Origin: Caballeronia sp. NK8
Lineage (GTDB): Bacteria; Pseudomonadota; Gammaproteobacteria; Burkholderiales; Burkholderiaceae
DNA: 64,000 nt
NCBI RefSeq assembly: GCF_018408855.1
Contig: NZ_AP024325.1
Coordinates: forward strand, 558,001-622,000
Direction of reading: 5' to 3'
Shown here: piece by piece, positions 50,306 through 59,116 of the stretch
Layout: each line of letters starts with the position of its first letter
How positions within the stretch are numbered: position 1 is the stretch's first letter
Notes under the pieces: generated by a model
The model's database searches: none
What the model saw: only the letters and a program-made list of their open reading frames with translations
What the model was told of the DNA's origin: nothing
Translations under genes and position numbers: made by a program

Positions 50306-51058
50306 ATGACCCGGCCCGACGAAACAGCCCCGCACGAGCCTCTCACGACCTACTACCCAGACGAATCCCGACGACGCCTCTGGCTGCGCGGCATCTTCGA
50401 CCGCACCGCCTCCGACTACGACGCGATCGAACGCGCGATGGCTTTCGGCTCCGGCCCGTGGTATCGCAACCGCGCGCTGCGTTCCGCTGGTCTCGCGCGC
50501 GGCATGCGCGTGCTCGATGTCGGCATGGGAACCGGGCTCGTCACGAAGGAAGCGGTCGCGATAACGGGCGATCCGGCGCTCGTCACCGGCGTCGATCCGA
50601 GTCCGGGCATGGTCGGGCAGGCGCATCTGCCGATCGGCGTACAGACGCGAATCGGCGCCGCCGAAGACTTGCCCTGCGACAGCGCCGCCTACGATTTCCT
50701 GAGCATGGGTTTCGCGCTGCGCCACGTGAGCGATCTCGCGAAAGTTTTCGACGAATATTTCCGCGTACTCACGCCCGGCGGCCGGCTTTGCGTGCTCGAA
50801 ATCACGCGGCCCGCACATGACGTGGGTGTCGCCGCGCTGAAGTTCTATATGCGCGGCGTCGTGCCGATGATCGCGCGCATCGTCGGGAAGAAAGAGGAAA
50901 GCGTCGAACTGATGCGTTACTACTGGGACACGATCGAGGCTTGCGTGCCACCCGATACCGTGATCGCCGCCATCACGCGCGCGGGTTTCGCGAACGTGCG
51001 CCGCGATGTCGAGCTCGGCATTTTTTCCGCTTATTGCGCGACCAAACCGGCGGCCTGA
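50306..51058 (+). CDS. Class I SAM-dependent methyltransferase (UbiE/COQ5-like)
   Basis: The 250-residue protein has the SAM-binding motif MRVLDVGMGTGLVTKEAV, the acidic loop GVDPSPGM, and the UbiE-type FLSMGFALRHVSDLAKVFDEYFRVL region. UbiE relatives methylate quinone rings or similar aromatics. AGGAG lies before the ATG. Its last 28 bp overlap the convergent dehydratase gene of the polyene cluster. It may be part of that cluster, for example methylating the aromatic head group, but this is inferred from location. Confidence 0.85.
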   Translation: MTRPDETAPHEPLTTYYPDESRRRLWLRGIFDRTASDYDAIERAMAFGSGPWYRNRALRSAGLARGMRVLDVGMGTGLVTKEAVAITGDPALVTGVDPSPGMVGQAHLPIGVQTRIGAAEDLPCDSAAYDFLSMGFALRHVSDLAKVFDEYFRVLTPGGRLCVLEITRPAHDVGVAALKFYMRGVVPMIARIVGKKEESVELMRYYWDTIEACVPPDTVIAAITRAGFANVRRDVELGIFSAYCATKPAA

Positions 51059-51498
51059 GCGGCATCGAGAATCACAGCGGCGCGTCCGCTCAGCAGCAGT
51101 CGATCCGCGCAGCGCACGGCAAAACGATAGAGCACGGTGTTGTCATCGCCGCCGATGCGCTCGGCTTCGATATCGAGCGGACCATCGAGCGTGTCGAGCC
51201 GCTCGATATGCGTCTGCACGCCGCGCACGCTCGTCAGCATGCCGACGCGCGGACGCTTGCCTTCCATGCCGACCAGCGCGCCGTGCGTCGCCATCGCCTG
51301 CGCCGCGTATTCGATGCCGCACACCGACGCAAGCCGTCCCTTCGAGCGCAACGGATTGTCGGCGGCGCGATGGCTCGTGGCCGTGCAGCGGATGCGCTCC
51401 GCATCCCACGCGACGACGGCATCCAGCAGACACATCGAGCCGCTGTGCGGAATGCGCGCGGCGATCCAGTCGCGATCGAGTGTTTGCGCGGCCGTCAT
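51031..51498 (-). CDS. Hotdog-fold 3-hydroxyacyl-ACP dehydratase-like protein (ApeP-like)
   Basis: The 155-residue protein has the FabZ/FabA-like hotdog fold: IPHSGSMCLLDAVVAWD, AADNPLRSKGRLASVCGIEYAAQAMATHGAL, and a C-terminal strand ALSGRAAVI-type segment. In aryl-polyene loci this small dehydratase removes water from the beta-hydroxyacyl-ACP during chain growth. It starts by ATGA overlap with the chain-length-factor-like gene and is the last gene of the leftward operon. Its 3' end overlaps the convergent methyltransferase by 28 bp. Confidence 0.82.
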   Translation of the reverse strand: MTAAQTLDRDWIAARIPHSGSMCLLDAVVAWDAERIRCTATSHRAADNPLRSKGRLASVCGIEYAAQAMATHGALVGMEGKRPRVGMLTSVRGVQTHIERLDTLDGPLDIEAERIGGDDNTVLYRFAVRCADRLLLSGRAAVILDAAQAAGLVAQ

Positions 51499-52292
51499 GA
51501 TGGATCGATGTCGACGGCCACGCGCGTGTCATCGAGATAATCGAGCACGACGCGCGATGCCGTCCCACGCGCAAGCGCTTCGAGCAACGGCAGCGCGCGC
51601 GCTGCGGGATTCGAAAGCCGCAGCGCTTCGAGATCGGCATCGGCGAAAGTGAGCGCGCCGGCATCGGTGAGACGCGCCTCGATCCGCGCAAGCGTGCGCT
51701 CGCTTTTCTCGGGCGCGAGAACGAGCGCGACGCCGAAGGCATCGGCAATCGGGCGGACGTGGCGCAACGGCTCCGGATAATCGGTGTCGTAAGCGACCAG
51801 CAACGTCGCCGCGCCATCGACGCGCACTTGCGCGAGGCTCTCCAGCAAGCCCGCGGCAAAGCTGCCGTCGTACGCGCAGAGCACGTTCGATGCGGCCATC
51901 GCGCGCGTCGCGATGCTCCAGTAGCCCGCGGGGGCGTTGTGGACGGAGTTGTGAAAGCGCGTCGGGGAAAGTTGCGGCTCGTCGCTCGCGAGGGTTTCGC
52001 AAATCGCGTGGAAGTTTCCGCCGTCGCCGCCCGATGCCGCGAACACGGCGGCGAGCGTCGCCGCATCGCGGCCGCTTTGCGCTACCGCTTCGTGCGCGGC
52101 TGCGAGCGCCGCGCGCACGACCGGCCCGGTGCGGCGGCGCTCGGCGGAGGGCAGGCCGGTCGGCGGCGGCAACACGGTTTTCGCGGCTTCGCGCGTGGTG
52201 CGTCGCGTCAGCACATCGGCGGTGCGGGGCCAGTCGGCGAGGCCTGGCCCGATCACGCCGACGCCTTCGATAAAGCCATGCAATGCAGTCAT
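51495..52292 (-). CDS. Beta-ketoacyl synthase-like chain length factor (ApeC-like)
   Basis: The 265-residue protein is a shortened thiolase-fold relative of ketosynthases: it begins MTALHGFIEGVGVIGPGLAD and has SNVLCAYDGSFAAGLLES where the nucleophile elbow would be. No active-site Cys in a CSSG-type context is present, and the His motifs of condensing enzymes are missing. In such clusters this protein pairs with the true ketosynthase and sets chain length. It is coupled by ATGA to the ketosynthase gene on one side and the dehydratase on the other. Confidence 0.85.
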   Translation of the reverse strand: MTALHGFIEGVGVIGPGLADWPRTADVLTRRTTREAAKTVLPPPTGLPSAERRRTGPVVRAALAAAHEAVAQSGRDAATLAAVFAASGGDGGNFHAICETLASDEPQLSPTRFHNSVHNAPAGYWSIATRAMAASNVLCAYDGSFAAGLLESLAQVRVDGAATLLVAYDTDYPEPLRHVRPIADAFGVALVLAPEKSERTLARIEARLTDAGALTFADADLEALRLSNPAARALPLLEALARGTASRVVLDYLDDTRVAVDIDPS

Positions 52293-53494
52293 GCCGATGC
52301 CGCTCCCTTGCGTCCGAACACGAGACTGCAATTCGTCCCGCCGAAGCCAAACGAGTTCGACAGCACCGCGCGCAACGGCGTTTTTCGCGTCGAGAGCACG
52401 TAATCGAGGCCGAGGACGGGGTCCGGCTCGCGCGTGTTCGCGCCTGCCGGAATCATTTGATGCTTCAGCGCGAGCGCGGCGATCACCGCTTCGAGCGCGC
52501 CCGCCGCGCCGAGCGTGTGGCCCGTCGCGCCCTTGGTCGAGCTGCACGGCACGCGCTCGAACAGGCTCGTGAGAGCGCGGCTCTCGGCGGCGTCGTTGCT
52601 GGGCGTCGCGGTGCCGTGCAGGTTCACGTAGCCGATGTCGCGCGCATCGAGTCCGGCGCTTGCGAGCGCCTGTTCCATCGCCATGCGCGCGCCGAGTCCG
52701 TCCGGATGCGGCGACGACATGTGATATGCGTCGCTCGATTCGCCGATGCCGAGCAGGCGGATCGCGTCGTCATCGGCATGATCGGGGCGATCGCGTTCGA
52801 GCAGTCCGAACGCCGCTGCCTCGCCGATCGAAATTCCGTCGCGCTTCACATCGAACGGCCGGCACGGTCCCGGCGCGAGCAGTTCGAGCGAGTTGAAACC
52901 GTACAGCGTCGTCAGACAGAGCGTATCGACGCCGCCGACCACGGCTGCATCGATCAGACCGGTTTCGAGCATGCGCCGCGCCGAGCCGAACACCTTCGCG
53001 CCCGACGAACACGCCGACGACACCGACATGGCCGGTCCGCGCAGCCCGAAATACGCGCGCACGAAGGCGGCCAGCGAATAGGGGTTGTGCGTGGTGGCGT
53101 ATTTGAACGCGGCGGGCAGCGCGCCGGTCTGCGGATCGCGGCGCTGGTAGGCGAGCTCGGTTTCCAGAATGCCCGCCGTGCTCGTGCCCATGAAGATGCC
53201 GACGCGCCCGGCGCCGTAACGAGCGATGGCCTCGCGTACGCGTTCGTCGAAGCCGTCCTGCGTCATGGCCAGTTGTGCGAGACGGTTGTTGCGACAGTCG
53301 AATTCGGCGAGATCCGCGCGTACCGGCGCGCCCTCGACGCCGGCGACGCGGCCCGCATAGGTGCAGAGCGCGGCGCCTTCGAAGTCGCATGGCGTGAGTC
53401 CGCTGCGTCCCGTCGATAGCGCCGCAAGCGTGGCGTCGAGACCGCGTCCCGCGCAGCTGGTGGCGGTGAAATGCGTAAGCAAAAGAGGGTTCAC
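52289..53494 (-). CDS. Beta-ketoacyl-ACP synthase (KAS I/II type, ApeO-like)
   Basis: The 401-residue condensing enzyme has the Cys-His-His triad: C162 in VSSACSSG, H293 in NLHGTATPSND and H326 in KGATGHTLGAAG. The C-terminal SNSFGFGGTN motif is also present. It would elongate the growing polyene on the ACP by decarboxylative condensation with malonyl-ACP. GTG at 53494 was chosen because the family N-terminus begins there and GGAAG lies upstream; no ATG is available. ATGA coupling with the chain-length-factor-like gene suggests a heterodimer. Confidence 0.92.
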   Translation of the reverse strand: MNPLLLTHFTATSCAGRGLDATLAALSTGRSGLTPCDFEGAALCTYAGRVAGVEGAPVRADLAEFDCRNNRLAQLAMTQDGFDERVREAIARYGAGRVGIFMGTSTAGILETELAYQRRDPQTGALPAAFKYATTHNPYSLAAFVRAYFGLRGPAMSVSSACSSGAKVFGSARRMLETGLIDAAVVGGVDTLCLTTLYGFNSLELLAPGPCRPFDVKRDGISIGEAAAFGLLERDRPDHADDDAIRLLGIGESSDAYHMSSPHPDGLGARMAMEQALASAGLDARDIGYVNLHGTATPSNDAAESRALTSLFERVPCSSTKGATGHTLGAAGALEAVIAALALKHQMIPAGANTREPDPVLGLDYVLSTRKTPLRAVLSNSFGFGGTNCSLVFGRKGAASA

Positions 53495-53574
53495 TACGGG
53501 CTCGTCTTCCAAAGTCCGGTGGCGTTCGAATTCGATGAATTGTAACAAACGAGGCCTTTCGGACCGCGCGCGGT

Positions 53575-54297
53575 TCAATCCATGGGTCGCGCAATCAGCA
53601 GACGATTGGCGCTGTGCGCACCGGTGCCCATCGGACGAATCGTCACCTGGAAGCGCAGGTCGTCGAGCAGCGCGAGCCATTGCGCCTCGCTGCGGACCGT
53701 GAGGCCGTTCGCGCGCCCGGAGCGGGCGATCTGCACGCCGAAATCGACGGCGCGATCGAGGCTTGCACGCCAGCCAGCGCCGGCATCGCTGACGCGCAGC
53801 AGAAGCACGCCGTCCGCGGCGAGGCTCGCATGCACGCGGCGCAGGATCGATTCCTGGGCGGCGGCGTCGATGTAATGCAGCACATCGCACGCCACGATGA
53901 CATCCGACTGTGGAAACGGCGCGGTGCGAATGTCGTCGCAGACGAAGCGGATGCGTGCTTGGTGCGCCTTCAACGCGATGCGCGCGCGGTCGACATCGCG
54001 CGACGTCAACTCGATGCCGTGTATCGATAGCGGCACGGGCGGCGCGGGCCAGTGCGCGGGCCATTGGCATTTGGCGCTGTCGCGATGCAACGCGTGCGCG
54101 CCGATGAGCCACGCGGCGAGCAGTCCCTGACCACTGCCGAGATCGAGGATGCGCGCGCCATCGGGAATCAGGCCGTGCTCGAGGATGTGGCTGAAGAAAG
54201 GATCATGGCGTAATTTGCCGAGCGCGAAGTGCCACGCGAAACGGCCCGCGGCGCGGTAGGGAAGGCTGGCGGTTTCGATGAGCGCGGTCGGGGGCAT
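53575..54297 (-). CDS. Class I SAM-dependent methyltransferase in the polyene operon
   Basis: The 240-residue protein has ARILDLGSGQGLLAAWLIG, GIELTSRDVDRARIAL and VACDVLHYIDAAAQESIL, the SAM-binding motifs of the fold. The C-terminal region (LLLRVSDAGAGWRASLDRAVD) is distinctive. It lies between the ketosynthase and the deacetylase genes, so a tailoring role such as O- or C-methylation of the aromatic head is likely; methylated head groups are known in this pigment family. No strong ribosome-binding site is visible before the ATG at 54297. Confidence 0.83.
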   Translation of the reverse strand: MPPTALIETASLPYRAAGRFAWHFALGKLRHDPFFSHILEHGLIPDGARILDLGSGQGLLAAWLIGAHALHRDSAKCQWPAHWPAPPVPLSIHGIELTSRDVDRARIALKAHQARIRFVCDDIRTAPFPQSDVIVACDVLHYIDAAAQESILRRVHASLAADGVLLLRVSDAGAGWRASLDRAVDFGVQIARSGRANGLTVRSEAQWLALLDDLRFQVTIRPMGTGAHSANRLLIARPMD

Positions 54298-54336
54298 GGG
54301 GGAGGGCAGTGGAGGCTCGTGAATTCCAGGCTTTCG

Positions 54337-55152
54337 TTAGTGACCCAAAACCGCATCGCGCAAGGTCACAGTCCCCAACCCACGATCCGCCGCCGCCCGC
54401 AAAACCGTATCGAGCACGGCCAGCACGACTGGCGCACCACGCGCATCCCTCGTCGCGTGCCCATCGTGAACGAGCAGAATATCGCCGGCCGCGAATCCCT
54501 TCAGCAGCCGCCGCGCGACCAGCGACGCATCGCCCGATCGGGTATCGAAACCGCGCCGAGTCCAGCTCGCGAGATGCAGCCCCAGCCCGCACAGCACCGG
54601 CTCGAGAAACGGATTGCGCAAACCCGCCGGCGCGCGAAAAAAAAGCGGCCGCGCCCCCGCAATCGCGCCAATCGTCGCCTGCGCAGCATCGATTTCGCGT
54701 CGCAACGCGCCCGGCCCCATCAAAGAAAAATGATGCCGATGACGCTGGCTATGGTTCTCCACCGCATGCCCGCGCGCGACGATCGCCTCGACAATGCGCG
54801 GATGTTCCCGCGCCCGCTCGCCGATGCAAAAGAACGTCGCGCGCGCGTGATATGCATCGAGCAGATCCAGCACGCGCGGCGTGACGTCGGGATCAGGACC
54901 GTCGTCGATCGTGATGGCGATGCGCGCGCCTGCCGATTCCGGCAGCGCCGTCCAGTTGTGTCCGAGCAGCGCCGAGCGCGGCCACAGCCCCGCTGCCGTC
55001 AGCGCGAGATGCGACGCAACCACGCCGCCTGCCGCCCACGGCCATGCGGCCGGCGCGACCGCCAGCGCCGCGAGCGCGCCCGCATGCACGGCCGCCGCGC
55101 CGCCGATCAGGGGCGACGGGGTCCATCGGCGCGGCTCGCCGGGCGGGTTCAT
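54337..55152 (-). CDS. Membrane-anchored polysaccharide deacetylase-family protein in the polyene operon
   Basis: The 271-residue protein has two N-terminal hydrophobic segments (about residues 15-35 and 39-58), followed by a NodB-type domain. Catalytic TIDDGPDPDVTPRVLDLL, the metal-binding histidines in ENHSQRHRHHFSL, and LFFRAPAGLRNP are intact. Such a membrane-bound deacetylase could trim a glycan or de-acylate a lipid-like intermediate at the periplasmic face. It is coupled to the MMPL exporter by ATGA, which links it to export of the polyene. This type of enzyme is not a core component of the described aryl-polyene pathway. Confidence 0.82.
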   Translation of the reverse strand: MNPPGEPRRWTPSPLIGGAAAVHAGALAALAVAPAAWPWAAGGVVASHLALTAAGLWPRSALLGHNWTALPESAGARIAITIDDGPDPDVTPRVLDLLDAYHARATFFCIGERAREHPRIVEAIVARGHAVENHSQRHRHHFSLMGPGALRREIDAAQATIGAIAGARPLFFRAPAGLRNPFLEPVLCGLGLHLASWTRRGFDTRSGDASLVARRLLKGFAAGDILLVHDGHATRDARGAPVVLAVLDTVLRAAADRGLGTVTLRDAVLGH

Positions 55153-57521
55153 CGCGTAAATCCCGAACGCGGCGCGAGGATCGCCGAGAACAGCAGCGCG
55201 AGAATCGCGCCGGGGCCGACCGTCAGCCCGAAAGTCTTGAGCATCGGCACGCTGGACAGCGCGAGCAGGCCGAAACCGAGCACGGTCGCGAGATTCGCGA
55301 TCACGAGCGAGACGAGCGTTTGCGGCGAAATCGCGTTGTCTTCGGCGTGCGCGCGATAGTTGAAGAAGAGCGCATAGTTCGACCCGACCGCAACGATCAG
55401 CAGCATGCCGATCAGATGCAGGATCGTGAGCGACTTGCCCGCGACCGCAAGCCCCGCGATCACGACGATCACCGCCGCGACCAGCGGCGCGAGCGTGCGC
55501 GCCGCCCGCACCGGCGAGCGCAGCGCGAGCACGAGCAGCACGACGATCGCCGCGAAGCCGCCGAGCGATAGGCGAATGTCCTCGCGCACATAGTTTTGAT
55601 AGAGGCGGTCGGCCTCGGCTTTCATATCGACGAAAAGCGCGTCCGGCACCTGCGACGCCGCCACCGCCGCGCGGATCTGCTGCGCCTGTACGTCCGAGCC
55701 CTGCGCCGCGCGCAACGGGAGCATCGCGGTCCAGCGGCCGTCGCGTGAGGTCAGCAGCGAATCGACGGCAAGCGCCATCGACGTGCCTTGCAGATCGGCG
55801 CGGCGCAGCAGGGGTTGCGCGCGGGCGGTTTCCACATCCGCGATGAAAGGCTCGAAGACTTCGGGTTTCACGCGGATCGTTTGATCACGCAGCGCGATCG
55901 CGAGACGCGTGCGGAGATCACCAGCCGAAGGCAGGCTGGCGATGCGCGCACGCTGCGCCGCATCGCTCGGCAGATAGCGCGCCGGGCTTTCGTAGCCGGC
56001 GATCACGCGCGCATCGACGAGAGGTTGCAGGCGCTGCGCCACCGCTTCCGCGCGTTCGAGCGCCGACTGCTCGCTCGCCGCCGACACCACGACGAGATAG
56101 CGCACGTCCGGCGCGCCGACATCCGCACGCAGGCGTTCGTCGAGATCCTGGCTGGCCTTCGGCACCGGGCTCAACGCGGACAACTCCTGACTCCAGAGCC
56201 CGTGCCGCTGCATGAGCAGCGCCGCGACCGCCGCGAGCAGCAGCACCGCGAGCGCCACACGCAGGCGCGACGCATGCGCCGCGACGCGCGCGAGCCCATC
56301 GCCGAGGCGCGAGACATCGCGGATCACGAAGTTTTGCGGCAACAGATACGGCAGCACGAAACGCGTGACGATGCCCGCCGTCGACAAACCGACGATCGAA
56401 TACAGCCCGAGTTGCACGAGGCCCGGAAAGCCGGAGAAGAGCATCGACGCGAAGCCGCAGATCGATGTCAGCACGCCCAGACGGATCGTCGGCCAGAAGC
56501 TCGCGACCCAGTCCTTGAGCGATTCCCGTCGCTGCACCCCGGCCGACTGCACGAACAGATAGATCGAATAATCGACGGCCTCGCCGATGAGCGTCGTGCC
56601 GAAGCCGAGCGTGAGTCCATGCACGGTGCCGAACGCGAGGCTCACGGCGGCGACGCCCGCGGCCACGCCCGACAGCACCGGCATCAAACCGAGCAGCAGC
56701 GTCGGCACCGAGCGATACACCGCCAGCAACAGCACGACGATCAGCACGATGCTCGCCGCCGACAGCCAGCGCACGTCGCGCATGATCGTATCGCGCGTTT
56801 GTACGGCGAACACGCCCGGCCCCGTCATCAGCAGGCGATACGGCGACGCGCCCGGCGTCGCTTGCCGGAACGCGTCGCGGATCGCGGCCATCGCGCTGGC
56901 TTGCGCGTCGGTGTCGGAACCGGCGCTCGCGGTTTGCGCGAGCAGCACGGCGCGCTGGCCGTCGCGCGAGGCCCACGCGCCGTCCCGCATCGCGGGTTGC
57001 GCGCCGCTGTCCAGTTGACTGACGAGCGCGGTGACTTCGCCGGTCGGATCGTGCGGCAGCAGGTCTTTCGCCATCATGCCGGCGGACGAGCTCAGCAGAT
57101 CGAGACTGTCGGCGAGCGCATCCTTCAGGCCCGCTTCGCTGAAACGCGCGGGCGTCACAGCCGGGCTCAACTGATAACGATGCTCGAAGACGAAGCGCTC
57201 GTCGCGCGCCTGCCCGACCGGTTCGCCGTTGTTGATCGCGGAAAAGCGTTTGTCCGCGCGCAGCGTCGCCGCGACCTTGCGCGAGACGTTGGCGCGCCCG
57301 TTCGCATCGCCGCCCTCGATGCCGACGAGAATCAGCCGCGACACGAGCCCGTCGCGCAACTGCTCGACGAGCACGCGCTGTTGCTCGCTCGGCGAGCGCG
57401 GCAGGAAAGCGGAGAGATCGGCGGAAAAGTTCGTGCGTGCGATGACCGCCGCGCACGCCGCGAGAAAGCACAGCCAGACGATGACCGCGGGCTGACGCAA
57501 GGACCGCGAAACCGCGCGCAT
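55149..57521 (-). CDS. MMPL/RND-type exporter (aryl-polyene transporter-like)
   Basis: The 790-residue protein has the 12-span RND/MMPL layout: an N-terminal span, a large periplasmic domain starting TNFSADLSAFLPRSPSEQQR, a block of spans with FGTTLIGEAVDYSIYLFVQS, a second periplasmic domain, and a C-terminal block (HLIGMLLIVAVGSNYALFFNYR). Intramembrane acidic residues that couple proton flow are present. It should move the acylated polyene lipid across the inner membrane to the LolA-like carrier encoded just upstream. It starts 7 bp past the LolA-like gene. Confidence 0.9.
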   Translation of the reverse strand: MRAVSRSLRQPAVIVWLCFLAACAAVIARTNFSADLSAFLPRSPSEQQRVLVEQLRDGLVSRLILVGIEGGDANGRANVSRKVAATLRADKRFSAINNGEPVGQARDERFVFEHRYQLSPAVTPARFSEAGLKDALADSLDLLSSSAGMMAKDLLPHDPTGEVTALVSQLDSGAQPAMRDGAWASRDGQRAVLLAQTASAGSDTDAQASAMAAIRDAFRQATPGASPYRLLMTGPGVFAVQTRDTIMRDVRWLSAASIVLIVVLLLAVYRSVPTLLLGLMPVLSGVAAGVAAVSLAFGTVHGLTLGFGTTLIGEAVDYSIYLFVQSAGVQRRESLKDWVASFWPTIRLGVLTSICGFASMLFSGFPGLVQLGLYSIVGLSTAGIVTRFVLPYLLPQNFVIRDVSRLGDGLARVAAHASRLRVALAVLLLAAVAALLMQRHGLWSQELSALSPVPKASQDLDERLRADVGAPDVRYLVVVSAASEQSALERAEAVAQRLQPLVDARVIAGYESPARYLPSDAAQRARIASLPSAGDLRTRLAIALRDQTIRVKPEVFEPFIADVETARAQPLLRRADLQGTSMALAVDSLLTSRDGRWTAMLPLRAAQGSDVQAQQIRAAVAASQVPDALFVDMKAEADRLYQNYVREDIRLSLGGFAAIVVLLVLALRSPVRAARTLAPLVAAVIVVIAGLAVAGKSLTILHLIGMLLIVAVGSNYALFFNYRAHAEDNAISPQTLVSLVIANLATVLGFGLLALSSVPMLKTFGLTVGPGAILALLFSAILAPRSGFTR

Positions 57522-57528
57522 GCCGCGC

Positions 57529-58131
57529 TCAGTGCGCCGACGCGTCTTGCAGGCGCATCAGCGAATGGTCGCCATCGGCCTGCCTGATCTCGACGCGCGC
57601 GAGTGTCGCGCCGGTGCCGGCGAGCGTGATCGAAGCGACTTTCTGCTTCATGCGTGAATCGATCGGCACGAGCGTGAGCGTCCAGTCGTCGCCCTGGCCC
57701 GCGATCGACACCGTATACGCGTTCTCCAGCGCGAAGCGGTTGCCCGCGAGCGTCGCGCGAATGCTTTCGATGAACGCGCCCAGTTCCGGATAGTTGCGCA
57801 GGGCAATCGTGACCTTGCGGCCGTTGCGATCGACCGTGAGCATGTCGCCATCGACGACGAGGTTTTCCGGCTTCGGGCTGACCGTATGCTTTTCCAGATG
57901 ATCGGGCGCGACGAACACCAGTTCGCCCGACGACTCCAGCGGCTCCTGCGCGATCTTCAGATAGCGCGTTTCGGTGAAGCGCGCGCGGCCCGACTTCTTC
58001 GCGCCGAGCGTGTTCATCAGCCGGTCGAGCGTCCAGCCGGAAGCGGGCGCGTCCGCCGCCACGGCGAACGTAGTGAACGCGGAGGCGGCGCACAGCACGG
58101 CGGCGCCCAGCAGCGCGGAAAAAACTCGCAT
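57529..58131 (-). CDS. LolA-like outer-membrane lipoprotein carrier protein
   Basis: The 200-residue protein has a signal peptide of about 25 residues ending near AVAA, then a LolA-like fold: SGRARFTETRYLKIAQEPLESSGELVFVAPDHLEK and a YTVSIAGQGDDWTLTLVP segment. LolA carriers ferry lipidated molecules across the periplasm; in polyene clusters this paralogue probably carries the pigment lipid. The Shine-Dalgarno before the ATG at 58131 is weak. It lies between the acyltransferase and the MMPL exporter, in an export arrangement seen repeatedly in this family. Confidence 0.88.
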   Translation of the reverse strand: MRVFSALLGAAVLCAASAFTTFAVAADAPASGWTLDRLMNTLGAKKSGRARFTETRYLKIAQEPLESSGELVFVAPDHLEKHTVSPKPENLVVDGDMLTVDRNGRKVTIALRNYPELGAFIESIRATLAGNRFALENAYTVSIAGQGDDWTLTLVPIDSRMKQKVASITLAGTGATLARVEIRQADGDHSLMRLQDASAH

Positions 58132-58135
58132 AAGC

Positions 58136-59116
58136 TCAGGAATCCCTCGTGACTTCCTGCAAACGGGCGCCCGTCGCGCGCGCCGGCGCGGATTCAGTTG
58201 CGGCATTCGCCTGCCAGAAGTCGAAATAGTTGAACCAGTTGTACGGCGCCGCGCGGCAATATTTCTCCAGCAGCGCGACGTAGCGCGAGAGCGCGGCATC
58301 GACGGCGGCGGCGCGCTCGCTGCGTTCGATCGTCGAGAAATCGGCGAGCGTCTCGAAGTGGATATCGTAGCGATTGCCGCCGAGATACAGCCCCGTCATG
58401 AAGACGACCGGACGCCGCAGCACCGCCGCCATGTGCAGCGGCCCGAGCGGAAACGCGGCGGGCGCGCCGAGGAAATCGCGTTCCTTGAGGGTGTCGCCGG
58501 CCTGACGCAGCGTACGGTCCGCAAGCATGCCGACGAGCGTGCCCGCATCGAGCCGTTCGCGCACTTTGAGCATCGCATCGACCTTGCCGAGTCCGATCAC
58601 ATCGTGATGCGCGGCGGGATTCACGGCGGCGAGAATCGCGTTGATCTTGCGGGCGTTTTCCTCGTACATCGTGATCGCGACGCGGATATGCGGCTGCGCC
58701 CGCCCGATCGCGCGCACCACCTCGAAACTGCCGAGATGCGCGCCCATCAGGAACGCGCCGCGTCCGCCGGCGAGCGCGGCTTCGACTTCCTCGACGCCGT
58801 GCGTGCGGATGTCGAACAGATCGAAGCGTTCATTGAGCAGATAGATGCGGTCGTGAATCGTCGACGCGAACGAGAACACGTGCCGATACCCATCGCGCCA
58901 GCCCGCATGCCGGCCGAGCGCGCGATTCAGATACGCGCGCGACGCCCGCCGCGCGCGCGGCGAGAACACGACGAAATACGCCGTGATGATCCGCAGCAAC
59001 ACGCGCCCGATGCGCCGCCCGAAGCGCAGCGACACCCACGTCATGAAGCGCAGCAACGCGAAGTTGCTGCGTTCCTGGCGGTCGGCCCAGTCGTCGCGAT
59101 TGCGCGGCTTGTTCAC
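58136..59116 (-). CDS. Lysophospholipid/lipid A acyltransferase-like protein (LpxL/HtrB-like)
   Basis: The 326-residue protein has the LpxL-like acyltransferase fold: an N-terminal membrane anchor (FALLRFMTWVSLRFGRRIG), GRGAFLMGAHLGSFEVVRAI with the HX4D/E catalytic pair, and the late AAPYNWFNYFDFW segment. It would attach the polyene or another acyl chain to a lipid head. GTG at 59116 overlaps the ligase stop as GTGA and was chosen accordingly. It belongs in the conserved set of aryl-polyene assembly genes. Confidence 0.88.
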   Translation of the reverse strand: MNKPRNRDDWADRQERSNFALLRFMTWVSLRFGRRIGRVLLRIITAYFVVFSPRARRASRAYLNRALGRHAGWRDGYRHVFSFASTIHDRIYLLNERFDLFDIRTHGVEEVEAALAGGRGAFLMGAHLGSFEVVRAIGRAQPHIRVAITMYEENARKINAILAAVNPAAHHDVIGLGKVDAMLKVRERLDAGTLVGMLADRTLRQAGDTLKERDFLGAPAAFPLGPLHMAAVLRRPVVFMTGLYLGGNRYDIHFETLADFSTIERSERAAAVDAALSRYVALLEKYCRAAPYNWFNYFDFWQANAATESAPARATGARLQEVTRDS

